Positions 17,469 to 28,057 of a stretch of 53,879 nucleotides of DNA are shown here, piece after piece; within the stretch, counting starts at the first letter, position 1, and each line of letters begins with the position of its first letter. Location of the stretch: NCBI GenBank assembly GCA_009693785.1, contig SHWP01000020.1, forward strand, positions 1 to 53,879, read 5' to 3'. Source of the stretch: Rhodospirillaceae bacterium. Lineage in GTDB: Bacteria > Pseudomonadota > Alphaproteobacteria > Rhodospirillales > Rhodospirillaceae. The notes beneath the pieces are model-generated. The model saw only the letters and a list, made by a program, of their open reading frames with translations, ran no database searches and had not been told where the DNA came from. The position numbers and the translations under genes were made by a program.

Positions 17469-18746
17469 CTATGCCCGCCGGATGAGTTCAAGCCCACCCA
17501 TATAAGGCTTCAACGCCGTGGGTACGCGGATGGAACCATCGACCTCTTGATAGTTTTCCATCACCGCCACTAGCGTGCGCCCCACAGCGAGACCAGAGCC
17601 ATTCAACGTATGCACAAACCGCGTACCTTTTTTCTCGCCCTCGGCGCGGTAGCGTGCATTCATGCGCCGGGCTTGAAAATCGCCGGTGTTGGAGCAGCTG
17701 GAAATCTCGCGATATGTGTTTTGTCCCGGCAGCCAAACCTCGAGGTCAAAGGTACGGCTGGACTGAAATCCTATATCGCCTGCGCACAACGCCAGAGCCC
17801 GATACGGCAGTTCCAGTTTTTGTAGAATTCCTTCGGCGCACTTGGTCATGCGCGCATGCTCGGCTTCGGACTGTTCCGGCGTGGTGATGCTGACCAACTC
17901 CACCTTCTCGAATTGGTGCTGCCGGATCATGCCCTTGGTATCTTTGCCAGCAGCCCCGGCCTCGGAACGGAAGCACGGCGTGAACGCCGTCACGCGAATG
18001 GGCAACTCAGTCTCGGCCAGAATTTTCTCGGCTACGAGGTTGGTTAGCGACACCTCCGACGTCGGAATCAACCAATGGCCGGCCGTGGTCATGTAAAGAT
18101 CTTCGACGAACTTGGGGAGCTGACCAGTACCGAGCAGCGCCTCGGCTTTCACCAGCAGCGGTGGGTTGATCTCGGTATAACCGTTGTCTTGCGTGTGGGT
18201 GTCGAGCATGAATTGCGCCAACGCGCGTTCCATGCGGGCCAAAGCACCCTTAAGAATTGCGAAGCGCGCGCCGGAAATAACCGCCGCTTGGTCGAAATCC
18301 AGCAGTCCCAAACCCAAACCCAAATCAGCATGATCCTTCACGGCAAAGTCGAACTTGCGCGGGCTACCCCACTTGCGCAGTTCGACATTGGCGGTTTCAT
18401 CCGCGCCCTCGGGCACAGCGGCGTCCAGCACATTGGGCACGGTCATCAAGACATCGCGCAAGTATTGTCCGACTTCTTTTTCCTTGGCCTCAAGTTCCGT
18501 CATCCGGTTCTTGATGTCGGCGACCTCGGCCATCAGGGCAGAGGCATCGCCGCCCTTGCCCTTGACCTGGCCGATTTGTTTGGACGCCTCGTTGCGCCGC
18601 GATTGCAGGCTTTGCAGTTCGGTAATCACGCCACGGTGCTTGGCATCGAGTTCAAGGATTTCAGCCGAGCGCGCGGGCGCCTTGCGCCGCGCCAAGGCCG
18701 CATCAAACGCTGCCGGATTGTCACGTATCCACCGAATGTCGAGCAT
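17469..18746 (-). CDS. serS: Seryl-tRNA synthetase
   Basis: A class II aminoacyl-tRNA synthetase (425 aa) charging tRNA-Ser. The N-terminal tRNA-binding coiled coil spans about 25-105. Motif 2 is [20 protein letters not shown], and motif 3 is [19 protein letters not shown] near the C-terminus. I chose [10 protein letters not shown] (ATG at 18746), the usual family start; an in-frame ATG at 18764 would add six residues. It lies downstream of tatC after 164 bases of non-coding DNA, in which I see no clear terminator, so read-through from tatABC is possible. Confidence 0.96.
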   Translation of the reverse strand: MLDIRWIRDNPAAFDAALARRKAPARSAEILELDAKHRGVITELQSLQSRRNEASKQIGQVKGKGGDASALMAEVADIKNRMTELEAKEKEVGQYLRDVLMTVPNVLDAAVPEGADETANVELRKWGSPRKFDFAVKDHADLGLGLGLLDFDQAAVISGARFAILKGALARMERALAQFMLDTHTQDNGYTEINPPLLVKAEALLGTGQLPKFVEDLYMTTAGHWLIPTSEVSLTNLVAEKILAETELPIRVTAFTPCFRSEAGAAGKDTKGMIRQHQFEKVELVSITTPEQSEAEHARMTKCAEGILQKLELPYRALALCAGDIGFQSSRTFDLEVWLPGQNTYREISSCSNTGDFQARRMNARYRAEGEKKGTRFVHTLNGSGLAVGRTLVAVMENYQEVDGSIRVPTALKPYMGGLELIRRA

Positions 18747-18910
18747 GACCTTAACCGCCGCCAAATCTGCATAAATGTGGCGGGGTTATAGGGCGGCGGC
18801 AAGCGGGCGTAAAGTGCAGGGAAAACCTGTGTTTATAGCTTTAACCGCATCAGCCTACGGCGCGAGAACTAGGCATTGTCGCACCGCCTGGGAAAGTCGT
18901 AGATCTAAAA

Positions 18911-19735
18911 CTAAGCCTGATTAAAATCCGTGTCCTCGACGCCGGAAGGGCCGGTATCCACCGCCCAGGCTTCTTCGCGCTGTTTCTCGGCGAACTTGGC
19001 GCCGAAAATGGAAAGCTCGTAAAGCAAGATCAGCGGCAACGCCAAGCCAATCTGGCTGATCACGTCGGGCGGCGTGACGATGCCCGCAAAAATGAAAATG
19101 CCAACAATCGCATAGCGTCGCTTCTCGGCCAGGCCTGCCGCCGAGACAATTCCCACCCGCGCCAATAGCACCAGCAACACGGGCATTTGAAAGCTAATGC
19201 CGAAGGCAAAAATAAGGGTCATGACCAGCGAGAGATAATCCGCCACGCGCGGTTCTAGCTGGATGGGCAGCACCGTTTCGATGGCCGTCGTTTGAAAGCC
19301 TAGCAAAAACTTCCAGGCCAGCGGCATAACGAAGCTGTAGACCAGCAGCCCGCCCAGGAAAAATAAAATCGGGCTAGCCAAAAGGAACGGCAAAATCGCC
19401 GCGCGCTCGTGCTTGTAAAGACCGGGTGCGACGAACAACCACATTTGGTTGGCAAAGAGCGGAAAACTCACGAATGCCGCGGCAAAGAATGCCACCTTCA
19501 TTTGGGTGACAAAATTCTCGGCCAAGTGCGTATAGATCATACGGTTGGTGCTGCCGCCCACTTCGGTCATTGCCGTGGCCAAGGGCTGCATCAGGAAATT
19601 AAAGATGTGCTCTGAGAAATACATGGCAGCCATGAAGGCAACGGCTAAAGTGATGCTTGCGTAAAGCAGCCGTTGGCGCAGCTCGATCAGATGATCGAGC
19701 AGCGGCATGGTGTGTGAGTCGGGGTTCTCGGCCAT
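18911..19735 (-). CDS. tatC: Twin-arginine translocase subunit TatC
   Basis: The six-span receptor subunit (274 aa) of the Tat pathway, which recognises twin-arginine signal peptides and recruits TatA. The N-terminus has LLDHLIELRQRLLYA (about 12-26), the signature with the signal-binding Glu. Conserved PLF.NQMWLFVAPGLYKHER and the FAFGISFQMPV segment follow. The C-terminal tail is acidic. It starts 23 bases after tatB. The putative substrates in this window (flavoproteins B, C and D, truncated haemoglobin) would use this machine. Confidence 0.96.
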   Translation of the reverse strand: MAENPDSHTMPLLDHLIELRQRLLYASITLAVAFMAAMYFSEHIFNFLMQPLATAMTEVGGSTNRMIYTHLAENFVTQMKVAFFAAAFVSFPLFANQMWLFVAPGLYKHERAAILPFLLASPILFFLGGLLVYSFVMPLAWKFLLGFQTTAIETVLPIQLEPRVADYLSLVMTLIFAFGISFQMPVLLVLLARVGIVSAAGLAEKRRYAIVGIFIFAGIVTPPDVISQIGLALPLILLYELSIFGAKFAEKQREEAWAVDTGPSGVEDTDFNQA

Positions 19736-19758
19736 AACTGAGATCGCGCCTTTGTCGT

Positions 19759-20199
19759 TTACGACGCGGCACTAACGGGAGCTGCACTCGCAGCCACCGC
19801 ACTTGCAGGTGCCTCAGGCGCGGCCGGTGCCGAGGCAGGCGTAGGTGATGCAACCGCTGGTGCGGGCGGATTAATTTGGGCGCCGCTTTCGATCTCTTGG
19901 CGCGTCTGGGCAACGGTTTCGGTTAATTCGCGGCTGAACTCGCCGGTGGGGTCAATTAGCTTTTCCACTTCGCCAGTGATGCTGGTGTTGGAAACCTTGG
20001 TGACGGCGTTCTTGACTTCTTCCAACTCGGACTCGCGCACCATCTCGGTCCAATGGCCCTGGAATTCACCCGCGAGCTTGCGCGCCTTGCGCATGAATTG
20101 GGCCATGGTGCGCATGGCCTTGGGCAACTCTTTGGGCCCCAAAACCAAAATGGCGACCAAGCCGATCAACGCAATTTCGGCCCATGACAGGTCAAGCAT
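19759..20199 (-). CDS. tatB: Twin-arginine translocase subunit TatB
   Basis: A single-span Tat subunit (146 aa). The N-terminal helix MLDLSWAEIALIGLVAILVL has the Glu at position 8 typical of TatB, followed by GPKELPKAMRTMAQ, an amphipathic helix, and a Pro/Ala-rich tail of low complexity. It lies 49 bases after tatA and 23 before tatC, in the usual order. Confidence 0.95.
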   Translation of the reverse strand: MLDLSWAEIALIGLVAILVLGPKELPKAMRTMAQFMRKARKLAGEFQGHWTEMVRESELEEVKNAVTKVSNTSITGEVEKLIDPTGEFSRELTETVAQTRQEIESGAQINPPAPAVASPTPASAPAAPEAPASAVAASAAPVSAAS

Positions 20200-20248
20200 T
20201 GTGGAAAATACCCATCGTCGCGTTACACAGACCCGCCCTCATGCCGCC

Positions 20249-20452
20249 TTATGTGGGCGAGGCGTCTTTTTCCTTGGCGTCGATGGCCTTATTGGCAGCG
20301 GTATCGTCGCTGCCGTCTTCTTTCAGGCCCTTCTTAAAGGCATTGATACCCTTAGCGACGTCACCCATCAGACGCGGAATCTTGCCCGCACCAAACAGCA
20401 ACATGACGACCACCAAAATGATCACCCAATGCCAAATGCTAAAACTTCCCAT
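20249..20452 (-). CDS. tatA: Twin-arginine translocase subunit TatA
   Basis: A 67-aa pore-forming Tat subunit. The short membrane helix ([18 protein letters not shown], residues 4-21) is followed by the [21 protein letters not shown] amphipathic segment with the conserved FKKG end. It is the first gene of tatABC. The gap of 131 bases to scpB could hold a promoter, but I did not see a convincing one. Confidence 0.96.
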   Translation of the reverse strand: MGSFSIWHWVIILVVVMLLFGAGKIPRLMGDVAKGINAFKKGLKEDGSDDTAANKAIDAKEKDASPT

Positions 20453-20583
20453 TGTTCATCTCCCTGTCGGGGTCAAAAAGCCGCGCGGCAATCCCGCGCT
20501 CGGCTGACGCACTAACCATATATAGGCAACAATCGCAGAAACCCCACCCTGGGGCAACCCGAACCGTCAATTATTTAACAAAT

Positions 20584-21381
20584 TCAAGACGATGTTGGGG
20601 TGTCCTCAGCCGCATCGGCGGTCTCATTTTCGGGCATCAGGGGTTCTATAGCCTCGTCGGACTCGTCGGTATCGAACATCGTGGTATTGGCCTCATCGGC
20701 ACGTGTGGCATAGGCAGCCACGCCCCGGCGGCTATCGAGCAATCCGGCGGCTTTCAACTCGTCCAAGCCTGGCAGGTCTTGGATCGATTCCAGGCCAAAG
20801 TGATCGAGGAACGAGGCTGTTGTCCCCCATAACACCGGGTGACCCGGCACGTTCTTGTGGCCCTTAGGCTTGATCCAGCCTTCTTCCAGCAAAATATCGA
20901 GCGTGCCGGTCGACACGATGACGCCGCGAATTTCTTCAATTTCGCTGCGTGTAACCGGCTGATGGTAGGCGATGATCGCCAAGGTCTCGATGGCTGCCCG
21001 CGACAGCTTGCGCGGCACCAGCTTTTCCAAATGCAGCCGTTCGCCCAACGATGGATCGGTGCGGAAATACCAGCGCCCACCAGCTTGAACCAAATTGACA
21101 CCGCGCCCGGCATAGACGGTCTTTAATTCCTCCAGCACCGCTGTGACATCGGCCCCCTCGCCCAGGCGTTCGCCAATGGCCCGCTCGGACATGGGTTCCT
21201 TGGTGGCAAACAACAGCGCTTCGGCGACTCGTAAATCCTCGGCGCGGCGGCGCTTGATCTCGTCCTCGCGGCCAGCGGCAATCTCGGCCACGGCTTCGTG
21301 CAGCACCGCCGGTCCGGGCAGTTCTGGCGGGTCGCCTGCTTGGCGCGTGGTATCGGGGGTAACGGGATTAGTCATTGGCAA
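20584..21381 (-). CDS. scpB: Segregation and condensation protein B
   Basis: The winged-helix kleisin-associated subunit (265 aa) of the SMC-ScpAB condensin, which compacts and segregates chromosomes. The family stretch is RVAEALLFATKEPMSERAI (about 48-66), and LSRAAIETLAIIAYHQPVTR with EIEEIRGV follows at about 130-158. The C-terminus has an acidic extension after about residue 215. It overlaps the end of scpA by 14 bases, so the two are translationally coupled; an internal ATG at 21375 is an alternative start. Confidence 0.95.
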   Translation of the reverse strand: MPMTNPVTPDTTRQAGDPPELPGPAVLHEAVAEIAAGREDEIKRRRAEDLRVAEALLFATKEPMSERAIGERLGEGADVTAVLEELKTVYAGRGVNLVQAGGRWYFRTDPSLGERLHLEKLVPRKLSRAAIETLAIIAYHQPVTRSEIEEIRGVIVSTGTLDILLEEGWIKPKGHKNVPGHPVLWGTTASFLDHFGLESIQDLPGLDELKAAGLLDSRRGVAAYATRADEANTTMFDTDESDEAIEPLMPENETADAAEDTPTSS

Positions 21382-22177
21382 CTTCGACTCTATTGGCAGG
21401 TTTCAAGAAGATTGGGCTGAACAGGCCGTCTTGGCGAATGTCGGCCTTGCCCATGCGCACTAGTTCCAGCGCGGCGATCAATGTCGTACTGACAGCCGAG
21501 CGCCGCATCAAGGGCTGACGAATGCCACGCGGCAAAAAATCGAACATCGTCGTCCAGTCGGGCACGCCCGGCAGCATGGTGCGCAAGCGCTCGATGGCGT
21601 CATCGATGGAGCAGAGGTCGAAGGGCTCGATTTCTAGCGCGGTCACCGCCTTGTCGCGGTGCTGCGAGGCATAGGCCTTCAGCAGATCATACAACGACAC
21701 GTCATAAACCGGCCGCAGGGTCACGGGCAGGTCTTCTTCCATGCCGCGGCGGAAGAAATTGATGCCCGCGATGGGCAGCGCAAAAAGGTTGCGGCCCGCC
21801 TGTTGCATGGCTTCCAAGCGCAGCAATTGGAACTTTAACGCCTCGGCCATCTCCTCGGCAGAGGGCTGATCGCCATTGTCCTGGGGTGGCAATAAAAGCT
21901 TGGATTTGAGGTAGGCCAGCCACGCGGCCATGACCAAGTAATCGGCGGCGATTTCCAATTGCAATTGCTGCGCGGTTTCGACGAAGCGAACGTATTGCTC
22001 GGCTAGCGCCAAAATCGAGATATGCTTGAGGTCGACTTTCTGGTCGCGCGCCAATGTCAGCAGAACGTCGATGGGCCCTTCATAGGCCCCCAACGACAGC
22101 ACAAAGTCTGTCATCGAGCCCAGCCCGCGGCCGGCAGGCTCGGCGTCTTCCTGAAAGGCTAAATTATCGTCCATCAC
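21368..22177 (-). CDS. scpA: Segregation and condensation protein A
   Basis: The kleisin subunit (269 aa) that bridges the SMC heads with ScpB. Family features are YEGPIDVLLTLARDQKVDL near residues 34-52, HISILALAEQYV, and the ADYLVMAAWLAYLKSKLLLP stretch near 78-97. The C-terminal winged helix ends at about residue 255. It precedes scpB with an overlap and follows the M50 protease gene by 32 bases, in a row of genes common to Alphaproteobacteria. Confidence 0.95.
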   Translation of the reverse strand: MMDDNLAFQEDAEPAGRGLGSMTDFVLSLGAYEGPIDVLLTLARDQKVDLKHISILALAEQYVRFVETAQQLQLEIAADYLVMAAWLAYLKSKLLLPPQDNGDQPSAEEMAEALKFQLLRLEAMQQAGRNLFALPIAGINFFRRGMEEDLPVTLRPVYDVSLYDLLKAYASQHRDKAVTALEIEPFDLCSIDDAIERLRTMLPGVPDWTTMFDFLPRGIRQPLMRRSAVSTTLIAALELVRMGKADIRQDGLFSPIFLKPANRVEVAND

Positions 22178-22209
22178 ACGTGCTTCGTTTTATCGTTATT
22201 CATTCTGCC

Positions 22210-22911
22210 TCAACCGCCGCTTGCCGATAGGCCCGACAAGCTTGCGATGAGTTGGACGATCCAGTCGGAAATATTCAAAACGACCCACCCGACGGGATTA
22301 AGATTGACCCCAATCGCACTGCCCAACATGGGCAACCCGACCAGGATCAAAAGGAGCGGCAACATGCCGTATTTCTCCACCTGGGCCAAGCGCCGGGCCA
22401 GGCCAGCGGGGAGCAAGCCAACAAGGACCTTTCCGCCATCCAACGGCGGGATGGGTAGCATATTAAGAACGCCAAGCAAAACATTGATAACCAAACTTAT
22501 TTCAAGTGTTACCTGAGCCATATTTTGGTAAGCGGCGGGCAGCGAATCGATCACGTGCATCAGCCGCGCAGAGGCCATGGCGAGTAATAAATTCATCGCC
22601 GGGCCAGCGGCTGCGACCCACATCATATCCTGGCGCGGGCGGCGGAAGTGCCGGGCATCGACCGGAACGGGCTTGGCCCAGCCAAAAAGAAACGGCGAGC
22701 CCGCCAGTTTTAGCATCGCAGGCAACAAGATGGTCCCAACCAAGTCGATATGCCGGATTGGATTAAGCGACAGCCGTCCAAGATTCTTGGCTGTGGGATC
22801 ACCGAACAAATAGGCCACATAGCCATGCGCTGCCTCATGCAAAGTGATCGCAAGCAGTGTTGGCAAACCATAGGCCACCACACTTTCAATTAATGATAGC
22901 TCGCTATCCAC
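22210..22911 (-). CDS. Site-2 protease family (M50) membrane metalloprotease
   Basis: An integral membrane zinc protease homologue (233 aa) of the short M50B type without a PDZ domain. The zinc motif HEAAH lies near residues 24-28 in the first membrane helix, followed by GRLSLNPIRHID. The second motif, NMLPIPPLDGGK, with the Asp ligand, is near 148-159. Its substrate is not known; short members of this group are usually linked to core genes, as here between nagZ (8-base overlap) and scpA. Confidence 0.92.
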   Translation of the reverse strand: MDSELSLIESVVAYGLPTLLAITLHEAAHGYVAYLFGDPTAKNLGRLSLNPIRHIDLVGTILLPAMLKLAGSPFLFGWAKPVPVDARHFRRPRQDMMWVAAAGPAMNLLLAMASARLMHVIDSLPAAYQNMAQVTLEISLVINVLLGVLNMLPIPPLDGGKVLVGLLPAGLARRLAQVEKYGMLPLLLILVGLPMLGSAIGVNLNPVGWVVLNISDWIVQLIASLSGLSASGG

Positions 22912-23959
22912 GACGGAGCCGATGTGCGACGAAAAACTCTGCCGCCGCCACGTTGTCCTGAGGAATCGCCTGGCGCGGCTTCAGGCGAATGCGTTCGGAT
23001 TCCGCCAAGGCTGCTATCCCGCGCGGCCCTAAAGGCCCCGTCCCGCGTGCGACGGCTTCCATTTCGATCATGACGCCGTTGCAGTGCAGGACCACGTCAC
23101 AGCCCGCCGCGAGCGATTTTGCGGCCCGTTCGTCATAGGGGCCAGTAAGGGCCGCCATCGACAGATCATCGCTCATCACCAGACCCTCAAAGCGCAACTC
23201 GCCACGGATGATCTCGTCAAAGACTTTGCGCGATTGCGTGGCGGGAACACCCGCGTCGATGGCGCTGTAAACCACATGGGCGGTCATGGCAAAGGCAAAA
23301 GGCGGTGGTTTGAGGGCGGCCCAAGCTGCATAGGGCTTGAAGTCAGTCGCGCGCAAGGTGGCTAAATCTGCATCGACCACGGGCAAAGCCTTGTGGCTAT
23401 CGGCCGTTGCGCGCCCGTGGCCGGGCATATGCTTGATGACGGGCACAAGCCCTGCATCGATCAATCCCTCGGCGGCGATCGGCGCCAAGGCCGCCACCAG
23501 TTCGGGGCTCGTGCCAAATGCCCTGTCACCGATCACATCGTGTGAGCCTGGTACGGGCACATCGAGCAGCGGCGCGCAATCAACGTCGATGCCCAGATCG
23601 GCTAACTCTTTGCCAATCAGCGCCATATTGAGGCGCAAAGCATCAGCCCCAGCTTGCGGGTTACGTGAATAAAGTTCGCCAAACTCTGCGCTGGTGGGCG
23701 CGAAACGCCAAAACGGCGGGCGCAAGCGCTGGACCCGACCGCCCTCTTGGTCGATCAAGACGACAGGGTTATGCCCGGCATCAAGCGAGCGGAGATCTTT
23801 GACCAACGCGGTAACTTGCTCGGGGTTTTCGACATTGCGCGCGAACAGAATGTAGCCCGCCGGGCGTTCGCGTTGAAAAAATGCCCGCTCAGCATCCGTC
23901 AATGTTAGTCCAGACAAGCCAAAAATGACCGCCTTGGGCGGTGGCAAAGTGGCGGCCAT
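22904..23959 (-). CDS. nagZ: Beta-N-acetylhexosaminidase NagZ
   Basis: A cytoplasmic glycoside hydrolase family 3 enzyme (351 aa) that removes N-acetylglucosamine from recycled muropeptides. The family signature KHMPGHGRATADSHKALPVV (about residues 176-195) includes the His and Asp of the catalytic loop. The catalytic nucleophile region is EGLVMSDDLSMAAL near 256-269. It is single-domain as usual for NagZ. It follows the SPOR gene by 6 bases and overlaps the M50 gene by 8. Confidence 0.95.
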   Translation of the reverse strand: MAATLPPPKAVIFGLSGLTLTDAERAFFQRERPAGYILFARNVENPEQVTALVKDLRSLDAGHNPVVLIDQEGGRVQRLRPPFWRFAPTSAEFGELYSRNPQAGADALRLNMALIGKELADLGIDVDCAPLLDVPVPGSHDVIGDRAFGTSPELVAALAPIAAEGLIDAGLVPVIKHMPGHGRATADSHKALPVVDADLATLRATDFKPYAAWAALKPPPFAFAMTAHVVYSAIDAGVPATQSRKVFDEIIRGELRFEGLVMSDDLSMAALTGPYDERAAKSLAAGCDVVLHCNGVMIEMEAVARGTGPLGPRGIAALAESERIRLKPRQAIPQDNVAAAEFFVAHRLRRG

Positions 23960-23965
23960 GAAGCG

Positions 23966-24955
23966 TTACGGTTTCACCACAAGGCAGGCGGCGCCTTGAG
24001 CTGTCAGGGCCGTGCACAAGGCATCGGCGGCGGCCTTATCAGGCAATGTTCCGGCCCGCAGCCGGAAGAACACGCCCCGCTCGCCCAAATCAGCGCGCAC
24101 AACCGTGGGCGATAACCCACCTAGCAGTTCGGCATGGCGGTTCTTGACCCGGTTCCATTCAGCCATGGCCGCTTCTTCCGTTTTTGCCGCAGCTAACTGC
24201 ACCAGCACGCCAGCGCTTGGCAGCACGGGCTGGGGCGGAATGGCGGCAACTTGCGGGGTAGCCACTTCGGGTGGAGGAGGAACTGATTCTTTTGACGCTT
24301 CCGGCGCGGCTACCGGAGCGGCCGGCTTGGGTGCGGGCACGGCAGCGGGCTTGGCCGGGTCGGCAAGCGCTTTGATGGCGTCGCTAGTCCACTTTTCCTG
24401 GGCCTCGGTCTTTTTGTCGAGATTAGCGATCATGGCCGCCAGTTCATCGCGCTTTTCATCCAGCGGCGACTTCACCGGTGGTGCTGGTTCTGCCTTGGGC
24501 GCCTCAGCTTTCGGTGTCTCAATTTTGGGGGGAGTTTTCGGAAGTTCAGCAGGCGGCAACAAGTTTTCTACACGCTGAGGTGCATCGGTCTTGGCGACAC
24601 GGTCGTAGACAGTTTTATCCTGATTTTCGACCTGCATGCCGCCGGGATTATCGGGTTTGATTTTGTAAGGCTGTGAATCGGCTTTGACCACCGGCACACC
24701 GCCTGAGGAATCCAACCCGCCAACATTTTGCTCGTTCAGAACAAACCAGGCACCGCCACCGGCTAGTGCTGCGCCCACAATAACGCCCAAAATCAGGCCG
24801 AATGGCGACCCGGCAGCCTTGCTGCCACGGCGGTTATAATACTCGTCGTCAAAGACATCTTCGGTAAACGGCGTGGCGCGTAGTTCGCCAGAAGCCTCGG
24901 GCTTTGCCTCGTCCTTGCGAAGCGGCGGGCCATCACCATCGCGGTCGATCGCCAT
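23966..24955 (-). CDS. SPOR-domain membrane protein
   Basis: A single-span envelope protein (329 aa) with a cytoplasmic N-terminus, one membrane helix (GLILGVIVGAALAGGGAWFV, about 53-72), a long Pro/Ala/Lys-rich periplasmic linker, a helical segment near residues 165-205, and a C-terminal SPOR domain (about 250-329). SPOR domains bind denuded glycan strands at division sites. The start overlaps the stop of argS by one base (TGATG), so it is coupled to argS. Confidence 0.9.
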   Translation of the reverse strand: MAIDRDGDGPPLRKDEAKPEASGELRATPFTEDVFDDEYYNRRGSKAAGSPFGLILGVIVGAALAGGGAWFVLNEQNVGGLDSSGGVPVVKADSQPYKIKPDNPGGMQVENQDKTVYDRVAKTDAPQRVENLLPPAELPKTPPKIETPKAEAPKAEPAPPVKSPLDEKRDELAAMIANLDKKTEAQEKWTSDAIKALADPAKPAAVPAPKPAAPVAAPEASKESVPPPPEVATPQVAAIPPQPVLPSAGVLVQLAAAKTEEAAMAEWNRVKNRHAELLGGLSPTVVRADLGERGVFFRLRAGTLPDKAAADALCTALTAQGAACLVVKP

Positions 24956-26730
24956 CAGCGCATTTCCTCCACGGGTTCGACGCCAAACACGCCAAGTCCG
25001 GACGCTATCACCAGGCCGACGCCGCGCACAAGCGCGAGACGCGCGAGCGAAACAGGTTGGTTGTCGGCCAGCAAAAACCGCAACTCGGCGGCATCGTTGC
25101 CTTTATTCCAAAGGGCATGAAACTGCGCGGCCAAGTCGCCAAGATAGAACGCCACACGGTGCGGCTCGTGCGTCAAGGCTGCCTGCTCGACGATTCTGGG
25201 CCAAGCGGCCATGGTACGCAGCACGCCGATTTCGTCGGGGTCGGCTAACAGGTCGAGCTTGGCCTGGGCCAGACCCACATCGGAAAGATCAATGTCGGGC
25301 CACAACTCCTTGGCATGGCGGAATACCGAGCGCCCGCGCGCATGGGCGTACTGCACATAAAACACGGGGTTATCGCGGGTTTTTTCGGTGACCTTGGCGT
25401 AATCAAAATCCAAGGGCGCGTCGTTCTTGCGGGTGAGCATGATGAACCGCACGACATCTTTGCCGACCTCATCAATCAGGTCACGCATGGTAATAAACGT
25501 ACCCGAGCGTTTGGACATCTTGACCGGCTCACCATTGTTGAGCACGCGCACCATTTGACAGAGCAGCACATCAAGTTCGGCGGCGTTCGACCGGAAGGCC
25601 TTGATCGCCGCCTTCACCCGCTTGACGTACCCGCTATGGTCAGCGCCCCACACGTTGACGAGCTGGGCAAAGCCCCTGTCCATCTTGTCTTTGTGATAGG
25701 CGATATCGCCCGCGAAGTAGGTCCAACTGCCGTCGGATTTTTGCAGGGGCCGATCGATTTCATCGCCAAATTCTGTGGCTTTGAACAGACGCTGAGGCCG
25801 TGCCTCCCAATCGTCGGGAGTTTTGCCCTTTGGCGGCTCGAGCACGCCTGTATACATCAGCCCGGCATCCTCCAAGGTCTTGACTGCCGCATCAACTTTG
25901 CCCGCGCTGAGTAAGGCCTTCTCGGATGTGAACACATCGTGCTGGACCCCGAGCGCAGCGAGATCGTCTTTGATCATGGCCATCATCTCGGCCACGACGA
26001 ACGTCTTGATGGGCTCTAACCAAGCTGACTCATCACCCGATGCCCACTTGTCGCCATCGCGCTTGGCCAATGTTTCGGCAATAGGAATCAAATAGCTACC
26101 GCCGTATTCCACTTCCTTTCGGGCCAGCGCGGCCTGAAAATCCTCTTCGGTGATGCGTCCCAACACTTGCATGTAGCGCATGCGAACAGCGCGCGCGGCT
26201 GAGTTCACCTGCCCGCCCGCATCGTTGATGTAATATTCCTTGGTGACCTTAAACCCGGCCTTGGCTAACAGCCCAGCCAGGGCGTCGCCTACCACGGCAC
26301 CCCGCGCATGACCCACGTGCATGGGCCCGGTTGGGTTGGCCGAGACGTATTCCACGTTTATAGGAGCACCCTGCCCCACATCGGCATCGCCGAACCGGGT
26401 TCCAATGGTCAGGACATGGCGCAAGGTATCGGCCCAGGTCGAGGCAGCGAGGCGTAAGTTAATGAACCCCGGACCTGCGATTGATACCTCGGTGACACCT
26501 GGAAGTTTCTTGAGAGGATCGAGCAGTAAGTTCGCCAAGTCACGGGGGTTTTTGCCTGCGGGCTTACTGAGCACCAGGGCCACGTTGGTGGCAAGGTCGC
26601 CGTGCGCGAAATCGCGAGGTGGCTCTGCAGCCACCTTCGATAAGTCGAGGCCCTTGGGCAGTGTGCCCGCAGCCACCAAATTGTTCACGATCCCGGTGAT
26701 GTGGTCTTTGTAAAGATTGAAAATGTTCAT
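24955..26730 (-). CDS. argS: Arginyl-tRNA synthetase
   Basis: A class I aminoacyl-tRNA synthetase (591 aa). The HIGH-type motif is [20 protein letters not shown] (about 122-141), and the KMSKS-type motif is [10 protein letters not shown] near residue 395. The C-terminal anticodon-binding domain has the DALL-type start. The start at [10 protein letters not shown] (26730) gives the usual length; a longer in-frame reading from 26871 would run into the dgt coding region with Arg-rich non-family sequence. It begins 14 bases after dgt. Confidence 0.96.
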   Translation of the reverse strand: MNIFNLYKDHITGIVNNLVAAGTLPKGLDLSKVAAEPPRDFAHGDLATNVALVLSKPAGKNPRDLANLLLDPLKKLPGVTEVSIAGPGFINLRLAASTWADTLRHVLTIGTRFGDADVGQGAPINVEYVSANPTGPMHVGHARGAVVGDALAGLLAKAGFKVTKEYYINDAGGQVNSAARAVRMRYMQVLGRITEEDFQAALARKEVEYGGSYLIPIAETLAKRDGDKWASGDESAWLEPIKTFVVAEMMAMIKDDLAALGVQHDVFTSEKALLSAGKVDAAVKTLEDAGLMYTGVLEPPKGKTPDDWEARPQRLFKATEFGDEIDRPLQKSDGSWTYFAGDIAYHKDKMDRGFAQLVNVWGADHSGYVKRVKAAIKAFRSNAAELDVLLCQMVRVLNNGEPVKMSKRSGTFITMRDLIDEVGKDVVRFIMLTRKNDAPLDFDYAKVTEKTRDNPVFYVQYAHARGRSVFRHAKELWPDIDLSDVGLAQAKLDLLADPDEIGVLRTMAAWPRIVEQAALTHEPHRVAFYLGDLAAQFHALWNKGNDAAELRFLLADNQPVSLARLALVRGVGLVIASGLGVFGVEPVEEMR

Positions 26731-26744
26731 TAGATCGGAAGGCT

Positions 26745-27947
26745 TTACTTTCTTGGCCCAAATAGCCGGGCATGTTCGTCTTGGGCGAAGCGGTCGGTCA
26801 TGCCTGCGATGTAGTCTGCCACGCGCCGCGCCGTTTTCATTTTGTCGCCATTGTCGATGCCCTTGCGCCACTCGACCGGCAACAGGTCGGGCTTGGCCAT
26901 GAGCGCGCCGAACAGGTCGCGCACGATCCGTTGAGCATCATCGGACATACGCGCCACTTCGGCGTGGCGGTACATATTCGTCCATAAGAATTGCTTCAAG
27001 GCCTTATCTTGGGCCGCCATGGCCGTGGAAAACCCGCACAACTGTTGCCCCAGGGCGCGCACCTCGGCGGTGGACTTCGGCTTAAGCGCCGTGAACCGGT
27101 GATGGGATTCGGTAATCACGTCATCCACCATCGCCCCGATGATGCGCCGAGTGGACTCGTGGATCCACACGCCCTTGTCCAAGCCTGGGTTGCGGGCGGC
27201 GATATCCTTGAATACCGCGCCAACCAAGGGCACGGGGTACAAATCCTCGATAGCGAATAACTTCGCCCGCAGGCCATCTTCGATATCGTGAGTGTTATAG
27301 GCAATATCGTCGGAGATGGCCGCAATTTGCGCTTCGGCGCTAGGCCATGTGGCCAACTCTAAATCATGGGTGGCGTTGTACTCCGCGGTGGCCAGTGGCA
27401 GCGGTTTGGAATTGGGTTGGCCTAACAAGGGGCCATTGTGTTTGACCAGACCCTCCAGCGTATCCCAGGTCAGGTTCAAGCCATCGAAGGCGACGTAGCG
27501 CTTTTCCAGCTTGGTCACCAGGCGCAGTGACTGCGCGTTGTGGTCAAAGCCGTTGTAGCCCGCCATGCACTCTTTCAGCGCGTCCTCGCCCGAATGGCCA
27601 AAGCAAGTGTGGCCCATGTCGTGCGCCAAAGCCAAAGCCTCGGCCATGTCTTCGTTGAGCCCTAAAAACCGGCTGATGGATCGGGCGATCTGCGCCACTT
27701 CAAGGCTGTGGGTGAGCCGTGTGCGATGATGGTCGCTCTCATAATCGTACACGAATACCTGTGTCTTGTGCTTGAGCCGCCGGAAAGCGCCGCAATGGAT
27801 AATGCGGTCACGGTCGCGCTGATAGGCCGTCCGCGTGCGGGCCTCGGCTTCCGGGTAGAGCCGCCCACGGGTCTTGGCCGGGTCGCAGGCGATGGCCGCC
27901 ATGGACCGCGCCAAAGCCGCGATGTTGGAATTTGCCGTTGTATTCAT
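26745..27947 (-). CDS. dgt: Deoxyguanosinetriphosphate triphosphohydrolase-like protein
   Basis: An HD-domain dNTP triphosphohydrolase (400 aa) that breaks dNTPs to nucleoside and triphosphate. The HD metal site is seen as [15 protein letters not shown] (about 77-91), [18 protein letters not shown] (about 106-123) and a downstream [15 protein letters not shown] (about 211-225). The N-terminal [12 protein letters not shown] is typical of the type 2 group. It is divergent from the A-type Fe-S carrier gene, and dgt-argS adjacency is common in Alphaproteobacteria. Confidence 0.94.
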   Translation of the reverse strand: MNTTANSNIAALARSMAAIACDPAKTRGRLYPEAEARTRTAYQRDRDRIIHCGAFRRLKHKTQVFVYDYESDHHRTRLTHSLEVAQIARSISRFLGLNEDMAEALALAHDMGHTCFGHSGEDALKECMAGYNGFDHNAQSLRLVTKLEKRYVAFDGLNLTWDTLEGLVKHNGPLLGQPNSKPLPLATAEYNATHDLELATWPSAEAQIAAISDDIAYNTHDIEDGLRAKLFAIEDLYPVPLVGAVFKDIAARNPGLDKGVWIHESTRRIIGAMVDDVITESHHRFTALKPKSTAEVRALGQQLCGFSTAMAAQDKALKQFLWTNMYRHAEVARMSDDAQRIVRDLFGALMAKPDLLPVEWRKGIDNGDKMKTARRVADYIAGMTDRFAQDEHARLFGPRK

Positions 27948-28057
27948 AGGGGCAAACTAGCGGACTGACCGGCCCGGGGCAAATAACGGAATTAGGGGAA
28001 AACAGCGCGAAACCTGGGGTCCTTGAAGGGCGGGGGGTGAAAGACTACATTAGCAGC

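Noticed and set aside
18075-18791. Long open frame antisense to serS (238 codons)
   Set aside because: It mirrors the serS reading frame, has no family pattern, and serS is intact.
24012-24578. Open frame antisense to the SPOR gene
   Set aside because: Its Ala/Gly/Ser composition reflects the Pro/Ala-rich linker on the coding strand; no motif.
26731-26871. N-terminal extension of ArgS
   Set aside because: It overlaps dgt, is Arg-rich and unlike the family; the ATG at 26730 gives the normal length.
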